A stretch of 7,727 nt of DNA from positions 31,958 to 39,684 of the forward strand of contig PAAB01000008.1 in the NCBI GenBank assembly GCA_002591705.1, written 5' to 3'. Source of the stretch: Phycisphaerae bacterium (GTDB taxonomy: Bacteria; Planctomycetota; Phycisphaerae; Phycisphaerales; SM1A02). Position numbers and translations under genes: made by a program. Under the pieces are notes generated by a model that saw only the letters and a program-made list of their open reading frames with translations, made no database searches and was not told where the DNA came from. Of the stretch, positions 1 through 6,046 are shown piece by piece (within the stretch, counting starts at the first letter, position 1; the number at the start of each line of letters is the position of its first letter).

Positions 1-1
1 G

Positions 2-688
2 CGGCGCAACGCATTGACCGTCGAACTGCTCGATGCGCTGATCGAGCAACTGGCCGTGACCGTCCAGCGGACGGACATCGGCGCGGTCCTCCTGCGGGGC
101 CGGGGCCCCTGCTTCTGCGCCGGCTTCGATCTGCAGGCGGTGGTCGACGATCCGATGCTCCTCGATGCCCTGATCGAAAGGTTGAGTCGTGCGGTGCGGA
201 CCATGCGCCGTCTGCCCCAGACCGTGGTGATTGCGGCCCACGGCGCCGCGATCGCCGGCGGCTGCGCACTGCTGACCGGTGCCGACGCCGTCTTCGTCGA
301 CGACGGAACCATCGCGGGCTATCCCGTGCACGCGCTGGGAGTGAGTCCGGCCGTGACCACCCCGACCCTGCGTCAGCGGATCGGAGACGGACCGGCCCGT
401 GAACTGCTGCTCGGCGGCCGACTGGTACGGGGTCGTGATCTGCTGGATCTGGGCATCGCGACCCACTGGAGCGACGAGGCCGTGGAGACGGACGCCATGG
501 CATGGGCGCGGGACGCCGCCACGCGATCATCCAATGCCATGCGGACGACCAAGCGGTGGATCAACGAACTCGACGGATCGGACCGGGATATGCCCTTCGA
601 CGGACCCGTGGTCGATTCACGTACGTTGACCGGTGGTGACGAGGCGATCGAGATGCTGGCCGCCTTCTGGGCGTCGCGAAGAACCTGA
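2..688 (+). CDS. Crotonase (enoyl-CoA hydratase/isomerase) superfamily protein, 5' partial
   Basis: The frame is open from the window edge, and its first codons read RRNAL-T, the usual crotonase N-terminal motif. The gene therefore starts upstream, and the TTG at 14 is probably an internal Leu codon. Visible landmarks are CAGFDL (codons 118-135), the first oxyanion-hole segment, and HGAAIAGGCALL (codons 245-280), the second oxyanion-hole glycine region. The C-terminus, ending AAFWASRRT, is typical of the family. The acyl-CoA fold is therefore well supported. The two glutamates that act as acid/base in classical enoyl-CoA hydratase (in GGCEL and in PE-x-x-LG) are Ala at 266-268 and Val at 326-328. 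Classical hydratase activity is thus unlikely; an isomerase, thioesterase, lyase or other crotonase reaction is possible and the substrate is unknown. The stop lies 5 bp from the convergent flavoprotein stop. Confidence is high for the superfamily and low for function. Confidence 0.88.
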   Translation, partial: RRNALTVELLDALIEQLAVTVQRTDIGAVLLRGRGPCFCAGFDLQAVVDDPMLLDALIERLSRAVRTMRRLPQTVVIAAHGAAIAGGCALLTGADAVFVDDGTIAGYPVHALGVSPAVTTPTLRQRIGDGPARELLLGGRLVRGRDLLDLGIATHWSDEAVETDAMAWARDAATRSSNAMRTTKRWINELDGSDRDMPFDGPVVDSRTLTGGDEAIEMLAAFWASRRT

Positions 689-697
689 TCGGATCAG
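685..697. repeat. 13-bp perfect palindrome containing both convergent stop codons
   Basis: CTGATCGGATCAG is self-complementary around one central base. It holds the TGA of the crotonase gene on the plus strand and, mirrored, the TGA of the flavoprotein gene on the minus strand. As RNA it could form at most a 4-bp stem with a 5-nt loop, and no U-run follows on either strand. It is not a convincing intrinsic terminator; the symmetry may be chance. Confidence 0.35.
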
Positions 698-2052
698 ACG
701 GCATCGTCCCCGAACGCCGGCTCTTCATCGCCGGGAGCGGGGTCGTGCTGACCGTGGAACTCGCGATGCGACGCCGGCATCATTCCCAGCTGGGCGTAGT
801 CCCGGCTGCAGAACAGATTGATGAACCAGTCCATCGCGACGCGGAATCGTCGGCGCCATCCCGGAGTCTTCAGCAGGTAGATCGCACGCCACATCGCCCA
901 GGCCACGATGCCGTGGACCTTGATGCCCTTGATGCTGGCAACCCCCCGGTGCCGACCCAGCGGGACGAGAATTCCCTGGACATGGACGTCGGCGGGCTTC
1001 GTCGCACCACCCCGGACCGTGGCCACGATGTTCGCCGCCAGTTGCGGCGCCTGCCGGATCGCGATCTGCGCCAGCGGCGGCATCGGCTGGCCGTCGCGGC
1101 CGGGGACGGATGCACAATCACCGAGCCCCCAGACACCCGACAGTCCCTTCACGGCGTAGTCCGGTTCGCACTCGAGGCCGCCGAACCGGTTGAGGGGAAG
1201 ATCGGTGAACTCCCGCAGGATCGGATTGGGTGCGATGCCCGCGGTCCAGATCACGGTGCTGCACGGAATGCGGTCGCCTTCCGAGGTGACGACGTACTCC
1301 TCGTGGACCTCCTTGACCGAGATCCCGTTGTGGATCTCGATGCCGCGTGCAGCGAGCTCGCGATGGGCCCATTGGTGAAGATGCTCCGGAAGAATGCCGA
1401 GAATGCTCGGGGCGCGTTCCACCACGGTGAACGTGCAGTCCTTCCTCCGGAGATTCCGGTACATGATGGTGGCCTCGCGAACGAACGTCTCCAGTTCTCC
1501 GACCACCTCGATGCCGGTGACATTGCCGCCGACGACCACGAAGTGGAGCAGCCGTCGACGCTCGTCGGGATCCTCGGTCGCATTGGCCAGTTCCAGCAAC
1601 TCGATGGCCCGATCGCGAACCGCGACGGCATCCGTCATGTGCTTCATCTCGAAGGCGTGCTCCCGAACGCCCGAGACGACGTCCTCGGGGAGGATGCGCG
1701 TGACGCTGCCCAGGGCGACGACGAGGTGGTCGTATCCGAGGGACCGGTCATGATCGTCGCCGACGAGCCGGTACCGGACCGACGAGGCGTCCACGTCGAT
1801 CCCCTTGACCTCCGCCATGAGGAGTTCGCTCTTTCGCGCGAAATTGCGGATCGGCACCGTGCAGTGGCGAGGCTCGATGGAGCCGGTTCCGGCCTCGACC
1901 AGCAGCGGATAGAAGACGAAGAAGTTGTTGCGATCGATGATGATCACTTCGAGCTCGCCCTTGCGGGCGAGCTTCTGCAGGGACTGGGCAAGGTAGGCAC
2001 CACCGAACCCCCCACCCAGGATGACGACCCGCGTGGGATTCGAATCAGCCAT
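694..2052 (-). CDS. NDH-2-like NAD(P)/FAD-dependent oxidoreductase
   Basis: This 452-residue protein has the two-dinucleotide-fold layout of type II NADH:quinone dehydrogenases, membrane-associated flavoenzymes that pass electrons from NADH to quinone without pumping protons. Visible parts are the FAD-binding GGGFGG (residues 13-18) after a beta strand, ALGS (113-116), the second Rossmann loop GGNVTG (175-180), WTAG (269-272), the FAD-contacting GDCA (311-314), and PPLAQIAIRQ (325-334), which matches the quinone-side AQ-x-A region. The C-terminal amphipathic part with AWAMW resembles the NDH-2 membrane anchor, followed by an acidic tail. The middle glycine of the second GxGxxG is Asn177, so NADH specificity is not certain. 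The ATG overlaps the end of the DUF5658 gene by 8 nt (ATGGCTGA). The only SD-like AGGTG is 13 nt upstream, suggesting translational coupling. It is the last gene of the thiC operon. A related quinone reductase is the main alternative. Confidence 0.9.
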   Translation of the reverse strand: MADSNPTRVVILGGGFGGAYLAQSLQKLARKGELEVIIIDRNNFFVFYPLLVEAGTGSIEPRHCTVPIRNFARKSELLMAEVKGIDVDASSVRYRLVGDDHDRSLGYDHLVVALGSVTRILPEDVVSGVREHAFEMKHMTDAVAVRDRAIELLELANATEDPDERRRLLHFVVVGGNVTGIEVVGELETFVREATIMYRNLRRKDCTFTVVERAPSILGILPEHLHQWAHRELAARGIEIHNGISVKEVHEEYVVTSEGDRIPCSTVIWTAGIAPNPILREFTDLPLNRFGGLECEPDYAVKGLSGVWGLGDCASVPGRDGQPMPPLAQIAIRQAPQLAANIVATVRGGATKPADVHVQGILVPLGRHRGVASIKGIKVHGIVAWAMWRAIYLLKTPGWRRRFRVAMDWFINLFCSRDYAQLGMMPASHREFHGQHDPAPGDEEPAFGDDAV

Positions 2053-2485
2053 CTTGCGATCCGATCACCTCGGTCGTCCGGGAGAAGGACGGATCTTCGG
2101 GAAGATCCGGGAGTGGTGGCGGGTTCATGATGAGCGACAGCACGATGAAGCTGGACCAGATGACCGGCGTCATGGAGATGACGATGCTCACACGAGCCAG
2201 GTTCCTGCCGACCTTCCATCGCTGACGCCCGACGATCTCACAGCAGATCACGACGAAGGCCACGATGATGAACTTGAACAGGCTCATTCCCATGCGTCCG
2301 AACTCGCCGAGGATCCAGTCGGCGATGGGATTCACTTCCGTCCCCCCGAAGAACAGGATCACCCTCGTCATCACCACATCGAGGGCGGAGACGAAGATCA
2401 GCCAGAGGTACAGGTTCGGGTAGAGAACCGCCTTGGTCCACGAGAACGAACTGCTGTCCGATTGTGATTCAGATGATCGAGTCAT
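2045..2485 (-). CDS. DUF5658-like small integral membrane protein
   Basis: This 146-residue protein has a polar Ser-rich N-terminus, three likely membrane helices (about residues 25-45, 66-84 and 98-118) and a Pro/acidic C-terminal tail. The first helix carries ALDVVMT, followed by FFGG-T-E-x-NP (residues 45-53) and a Lys at 71 at the second helix. This D...T / GG.E.NP / K pattern is what I remember of the DUF5658 family, whose function is unknown. The start is ATG at 2483-2485. It overlaps the thiC 3' end by 17 nt, and its own stop overlaps the flavoprotein start by 8 nt. No strong SD precedes it, so translation may depend on ribosomes finishing thiC. The position between thiC and a membrane flavoenzyme might suggest a partner or transporter-like role, but nothing in the sequence proves it. 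Confidence 0.85.
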   Translation of the reverse strand: MTRSSESQSDSSSFSWTKAVLYPNLYLWLIFVSALDVVMTRVILFFGGTEVNPIADWILGEFGRMGMSLFKFIIVAFVVICCEIVGRQRWKVGRNLARVSIVISMTPVIWSSFIVLSLIMNPPPLPDLPEDPSFSRTTEVIGSQDG

Positions 2486-4385
2486 GCTTCGAGATATTGT
2501 GGGCCGGGGCCGTGTTCAGTTCGACGAATGTCCCCATCTCCTTGTCCTGCATGGCCTGGGCATCGGAACTCGAGGTGGTGTCGCTGTGGCACGAGGCCTG
2601 CGCCTTGCCACCCTTCATCGAACGCTTGGTCTTGGATGCGAGACGGTGGATCTCCTCCGGATCGAGGACCCCACGCTGCTCGAGGATCGCCTTCTGCTCC
2701 TCGGTCAGGGCATCGGAGACCTTCGACTTGTCCCAGGCGTAGTCGGCATCCTTGCCGGATGCGATCTCCTGGATCTCCCGACTGATCCGGACACTGCACC
2801 AGTCGTGCCCGCACATGGCACAGAAGTTGGTGTCCACGTCGAGATCCTCGTCGTGCAGTGCTCGCGCGGTATCGGGGTCGAAACTCAGTTCGAAGTGACG
2901 CTCCCAGTTCAATGCCGCCCGGGCCTTGGTCAGTTCGTCGTCGCGATCGCGCGAACCCGGAATGCCCAGTGCCACGTCCGACGCGTGCGCGGCGATCTTG
3001 TAAGCGATGCAGCCCTGCTTGACGTCGTCACGCTTGGGAAGTCCGAGGTGCTCCTTGGGAGTCACGTAGCAGAGCATCGATGCACCGTGCCACCCTGCAC
3101 TGGTTGCGCCGATGCAGGAGGTGATGTGGTCGTAGCCCGGGAAGATGTCGGTGACGAGCGGCCCCAGGACATAGAACGGAGCACCGTGGCACTTGCGTCG
3201 CTGCAGCTTCATGTTGTATTCGATCTGGTCGAAGGAGACGTGCCCGGGACCTTCCACCATGACCTGCACACCGTGCTGCCAGGCGCGCTCGGTGAGTTCG
3301 CCGATCACCTCGAGCTCGGCCAGCTGGGCCCGGTCCGTGGCGTCCGCGAGACCGCCGGGACGAAGGCCGTCACCGATGGAGAAGCTGACGTCGTACTCCC
3401 GCATGATCTCGCAGATCTCGTCCCAGAGGTCGTACATCGGATTTTCCTGACCATGGGTCAGCATCCACTTCGCGAGCAGCGAACCCCCGCGGGAGACGAT
3501 GCCGATCAGACGATCCTTCACGTAGGGAATGTGCGAACGAAGGAGTCCGGCGTGAATCGTGAAATAGTCCACGCCCTGCTTGGCCTGGTGCTTGAGGGTC
3601 TCCAGAATCACCTCGGCATCCAGATCCTCCAGCTTGCGACCGATGATCATGGAATAGATGGGGACGGTTCCGATCGGAACCCGGGAGTGCCGGAGGATGG
3701 CCTCGCGGCACTGATCAAGATCTCCCCCCGTGGAAAGATCCATCACCGTGTCCGCACCCCACCGTTCGGCCCAACGAAGCTTCTCGACTTCCTCGTCGGT
3801 TCCGGAACTCACGGGCGAGGCGCCCATGTTCGCGTTGATCTTCGTCTTCGACGCGCGTCCGATCGCCATCGGATCCAGTTCGTACTCGAGGTGACGGATG
3901 TTGGCGGGAATGATCAGGCGGCCGGCGGCGATCTCGTCGCGGATCTGCTCCACAGTGAGGTGCGGCTCGCGTTCTGCGACCCGTCGCATCGCATCGGTGA
4001 TCAGTCCGAGTCGGGCGAATTCGAGTTGGGTGACCGGCTCGAATCCCCGGGGAGGCACCGCGCGAATGGCGCGACCGGCACCCTGGTTGTGACCGACGCA
4101 TCCGTCCGGATGATCCTCGATCGACCACCCACCGGGGAGAAAGTCCCAGGCGGTCAGTTCAGACGGCGCAGGCATGCCGGGGGTGTCCGGACTCGAGAAC
4201 ATTCGCGGTCCGCCGATGTCGGCGGCCATGGAGAAGCTGCCCGGTGACGTCCCCTGCCGATCGGTCGAGGGATTGGCGGCGCCGTGCAACGGCAATGCGT
4301 CGAGAAACGACTGGTCAGACGCACTGACGAAATCGATGTCGGCCGGGTCCTGGCCGCGATCGGCCTTTCCATCCTGCTTGATCAT
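2469..4385 (-). CDS. thiC: Phosphomethylpyrimidine synthase (HMP-P synthase)
   Basis: ThiC is a cytosolic radical-SAM enzyme that rearranges aminoimidazole ribotide to 4-amino-5-hydroxymethyl-2-methylpyrimidine phosphate, the pyrimidine half of thiamine. The 638-residue protein shows family landmarks in order: VTQLEFAR and IIPANI in the N-terminal half, [67 protein letters not shown] and [10 protein letters not shown]. The non-canonical cluster motif C-x2-C-x4-C (CAMCGHDWC) is at residues 522-530. The length is close to that of E. coli ThiC (631), but here about 60 residues after the conserved part form a Lys/Ser/Thr/Gln-rich tail that I cannot assign. The ATG at 4383-4385 has GGAGG nine bases upstream, and a TPP riboswitch lies in the leader. 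It is the first gene of an overlapping three-gene operon. Identification is secure. Confidence 0.98.
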   Translation of the reverse strand: MIKQDGKADRGQDPADIDFVSASDQSFLDALPLHGAANPSTDRQGTSPGSFSMAADIGGPRMFSSPDTPGMPAPSELTAWDFLPGGWSIEDHPDGCVGHNQGAGRAIRAVPPRGFEPVTQLEFARLGLITDAMRRVAEREPHLTVEQIRDEIAAGRLIIPANIRHLEYELDPMAIGRASKTKINANMGASPVSSGTDEEVEKLRWAERWGADTVMDLSTGGDLDQCREAILRHSRVPIGTVPIYSMIIGRKLEDLDAEVILETLKHQAKQGVDYFTIHAGLLRSHIPYVKDRLIGIVSRGGSLLAKWMLTHGQENPMYDLWDEICEIMREYDVSFSIGDGLRPGGLADATDRAQLAELEVIGELTERAWQHGVQVMVEGPGHVSFDQIEYNMKLQRRKCHGAPFYVLGPLVTDIFPGYDHITSCIGATSAGWHGASMLCYVTPKEHLGLPKRDDVKQGCIAYKIAAHASDVALGIPGSRDRDDELTKARAALNWERHFELSFDPDTARALHDEDLDVDTNFCAMCGHDWCSVRISREIQEIASGKDADYAWDKSKVSDALTEEQKAILEQRGVLDPEEIHRLASKTKRSMKGGKAQASCHSDTTSSSDAQAMQDKEMGTFVELNTAPAHNISKHDSII

Positions 4386-4393
4386 GATGCTCT

Positions 4394-4415
4394 TCCTCCA
4401 ATGGTTGAAGGAGAA
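4394..4415 (-). promoter_or_regulatory. thiC Shine-Dalgarno with SD-sequestering hairpin
   Basis: On the minus strand the thiC SD (GGAGG, 4399-4395) lies nine bases from the ATG. It can pair with TTCTCC (4415-4410) across a 10-nt loop, giving a 6-bp stem with one G-U pair that buries the SD. No U-run follows any hairpin in the leader. This fits a riboswitch acting on translation initiation rather than transcription termination. Pairing was read by eye; no folding energy was computed. Confidence 0.5.
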
Positions 4416-4426
4416 CGGGAGCCCCT

Positions 4427-4508
4427 GCTCGCGTTCCCTCCGCCGGTACGAACCGGATCAGGTGCTACGGGTACTTCTCAGCAGACGCAGACGCCTGTGC
4501 CCCGAGCG
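4427..4508 (-). ncRNA. TPP riboswitch (THI element) in the thiC leader
   Basis: Read on the minus strand, the conserved THI-box elements appear in order. P1 is GCTCG (4507-4503) pairing with CGAGC (4431-4427). The GGGGCAC segment opens P2. P3 is CAGGCG/CGTCTG (4497-4492 with 4487-4482) with a 4-nt loop. The pyrimidine-sensing CTGAGA is at 4481-4476, then the ACCCG that closes P2. The thiamine pyrophosphate-side ACCTGATC is at 4463-4456, the P5 hairpin CCGGT/ACCGG at 4456-4443, and the terminal GGAGGGAA ends at 4434. The aptamer ends about 41 nt before the thiC start. It should bind TPP and repress thiC. Confidence 0.95.
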
Positions 4509-4517
4509 AACATGGAC

Positions 4518-4523
4518 AGTCTA
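4518..4523 (-). promoter_or_regulatory. Possible -10 element of the thiC operon
   Basis: On the minus strand TAGACT matches 4 of 6 bases of TATAAT and sits about 11 nt before the riboswitch P1 strand, so a transcript would start just ahead of the aptamer. No recognisable -35 hexamer lies at normal spacing. The call rests mainly on position. Confidence 0.28.
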
Positions 4524-4567
4524 CAGCCTGCCGGATCGATCTGGGCCCACCGCAGCACCCCCGAAGC

Positions 4568-4573
4568 TACAAT
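4568..4573 (+). promoter_or_regulatory. Possible -10 element of the lipoprotein gene, implying a leaderless start
   Basis: TACAAT matches 5 of 6 bases of the -10 consensus and ends 7 nt before the ATG at 4581. Transcription would then begin at or next to the start codon. No SD precedes that ATG; the nearest purine run, GAAG, is 14 nt away, which fits a leaderless mRNA. No clear -35 is seen. Confidence 0.3.
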
Positions 4574-4580
4574 CCATTCG

Positions 4581-5351
4581 ATGTTCCGGTCACGCAAATC
4601 ATCGCTCCCGCTGCTTCTGGGCGTGCTTTCTGCAGTCACCGCGGCGGCGGGGTGCTCCACGAGGGCGAAACCGGACCTGCAGCCCCTCGAACTGACCGGC
4701 CCCGTCTCCGTGCACGTCGAGTCCTTTGCCGGGGACGTGACGATCAAATCCACCGACGGCCCCGCCTACATCGTGCTCGACGGAGAGGCACTGCATGCCA
4801 ACAACCGATCCACCGATGCGGTCACCGCTCTGGAAACGATCCAGTGGACGACCGAACTCGACAACGACGAACGGGGCCCCAGACTCGTCGTGCGGGTGGA
4901 TTCCGGATCCAGCGAGTCGCATCTGCTGCGTGGCCACGTGACCGTGCGCGTCCCGGTGGTCGACGGCGTCTACGTCCGGACCAGACGCGGTGACGTCTCG
5001 ATCGACGAGATGACCGGCCCGGTCGACATCCGCACCAGCGACGGGGGAATCGAACTGCTTTCCGATCAGCCGCTGCGTGATTCGATCTCCATGTTCACCA
5101 ACGACGGCAATGTGCACGTCCGCGTCGCACCCGGCAGCTCGGGCACATTCGATCTGCACGCGGATCACGGCACATCGCACGTCAGCGTGAAGTCGGGGAA
5201 GCTGATCGTTCGCGGACACTCGAGCGAGGAGCTCTTCAACGGCGTCCTCAACGACGGCACGAATCCGATCACCATTCGCACCACGGACGGATCCATCTGG
5301 TTCGTCGTCAAGCCGAACCCGAAACTGCGCGGCATCCTCCAGTTTCCCTGA
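4581..5351 (+). CDS. DUF4097-like beta-repeat lipoprotein
   Basis: The 256-residue protein starts with a lipoprotein signal: basic MFRSRK, a hydrophobic core (about residues 9-23) and the lipobox AAGC with Cys25, followed by Ser. It is expected to be exported and lipid-anchored facing the periplasm. The mature part has short beta-strand units with recurring G-D/N/G-V/I turns: FAGDVTI, RRGDVSI, SDGGIEL, NDGNVHV, TDGSIWF. This resembles the repeat pattern of DUF4097-type (putative adhesin) beta-solenoid domains. No catalytic motif is visible and the role is unknown. The frame is open back to 4284, but that would run through the riboswitch and into thiC antisense. The signal peptide fixes the start at 4581. 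It is divergent from thiC and probably cotranscribed with rlmE 12 nt downstream. The gene is firm; the family call is moderate. Confidence 0.85.
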   Translation: MFRSRKSSLPLLLGVLSAVTAAAGCSTRAKPDLQPLELTGPVSVHVESFAGDVTIKSTDGPAYIVLDGEALHANNRSTDAVTALETIQWTTELDNDERGPRLVVRVDSGSSESHLLRGHVTVRVPVVDGVYVRTRRGDVSIDEMTGPVDIRTSDGGIELLSDQPLRDSISMFTNDGNVHVRVAPGSSGTFDLHADHGTSHVSVKSGKLIVRGHSSEELFNGVLNDGTNPITIRTTDGSIWFVVKPNPKLRGILQFP

Positions 5352-5363
5352 GGTCGATGGTGC

Positions 5364-6041
5364 ATGGCACGCGAACTCCACGATCACTGGTTCAAGGAGG
5401 CGAAACGCGAGGGATTCCGTTCGCGGGCGATCTACAAGCTGAGCGAGATCGACCGAAAGCGGAAGCTGATCAGCACGGGTGACGCGGTGCTCGACTGCGG
5501 GTGCGCCCCGGGGTCGTGGATGCAGTACGCCGCACAGCAGACCGGAGCATCCGGATCGATCGTCGGCATCGATCTCCTCGAGCTCACGCCGCTCCCCGGA
5601 CGGAACATCCACGTGCTGCAGGGCGACCTGCGCGACATCGACGACGCCGAACTCCTGGGGCCCGCCGGGCTTGAGGGGGACCGGCGGTTCGATGTCATGC
5701 TCTCCGACATGGCTCCCAACACGACCGGACACCGGGACACCGATCACCATCGATCGATGGCCCTGTGCGAACTGGTGCTGATGCGGTCCGGATCGCTCCT
5801 GCGGCCGGGAGGACATCTGGTGATGAAGGCGTTCGAAGGCGCAAACTTCCAGGATCTCATCAAGCGGATCCAGGACTGCTTCGAGGACGTCAAGGCCATG
5901 CGACCGGCGGCCTCGCGCAGCGTGTCCCGGGAGATGTTCATCGTGGCCATGAACCGGCACGCGGACGCGGAGCTGGTGCTGCCACCTCCCCCGTCCGGTG
6001 GTCCACCGCCGGTGCCCGACGACTGGTCGAGGGGATTCTGA
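5364..6041 (+). CDS. rlmE: 23S rRNA (uridine-2'-O)-methyltransferase RlmE/FtsJ
   Basis: RlmE methylates the 2'-O of U2552 (E. coli numbering) in the A-loop of 23S rRNA, a late step in 50S maturation in the cytosol. The 225-residue protein has the family N-terminus (D-x-W, then EGFRSRAIYKL), the SAM-binding DCGCAPGSW (residues 44-52) and acidic GID (68-70). SDMAPNTTG is at 114-122 and GGHLVMKAFEG at 149-159. The catalytic tetrad K-D-K-E is complete: Lys25, Asp115, Lys155, Glu190. The S-R-S-x-S-R-E segment (184-190) is the normal family end. Beyond it lies a tail from about residue 200 with Pro/Gly-rich runs (LPPPP, GGPPPVP), which E. coli RlmE lacks. The ATG at 5364 has a GAGG SD at 5350-5353 that overlaps the lipoprotein stop codon, so the two genes are likely coupled. 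A second ATG at 5357 is out of frame. Confidence 0.96.
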   Translation: MARELHDHWFKEAKREGFRSRAIYKLSEIDRKRKLISTGDAVLDCGCAPGSWMQYAAQQTGASGSIVGIDLLELTPLPGRNIHVLQGDLRDIDDAELLGPAGLEGDRRFDVMLSDMAPNTTGHRDTDHHRSMALCELVLMRSGSLLRPGGHLVMKAFEGANFQDLIKRIQDCFEDVKAMRPAASRSVSREMFIVAMNRHADAELVLPPPPSGGPPPVPDDWSRGF

Positions 6042-6046
6042 GGCGA

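Noticed and set aside
14..16. TTG at 14 as the true start of the crotonase gene
   Set aside because: The codons before it (RRNA) continue the conserved RxNAL motif, so the gene is cut by the window edge.
745..2130. 461-codon open frame on the plus strand
   Set aside because: It is antisense to the NDH-2-like flavoprotein, whose motifs are clear. It looks like a codon-bias shadow.
2433..4247. 604-codon open frame on the plus strand
   Set aside because: It is fully antisense to thiC, whose conserved motifs explain the DNA. The translation is rich in Arg, Gly, Val and His and matches no family.
4284..4580. Upstream extension of the lipoprotein frame to an ATG at 4284
   Set aside because: The extra 99 codons cross the thiC start and the riboswitch in antisense and would bury the signal peptide and lipobox.
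4386..4580. A hidden small gene in the thiC/lipoprotein intergenic region
   Set aside because: The 195 bp is accounted for by the riboswitch, its expression platform and probable promoters. No separate reading frame with an SD was seen.
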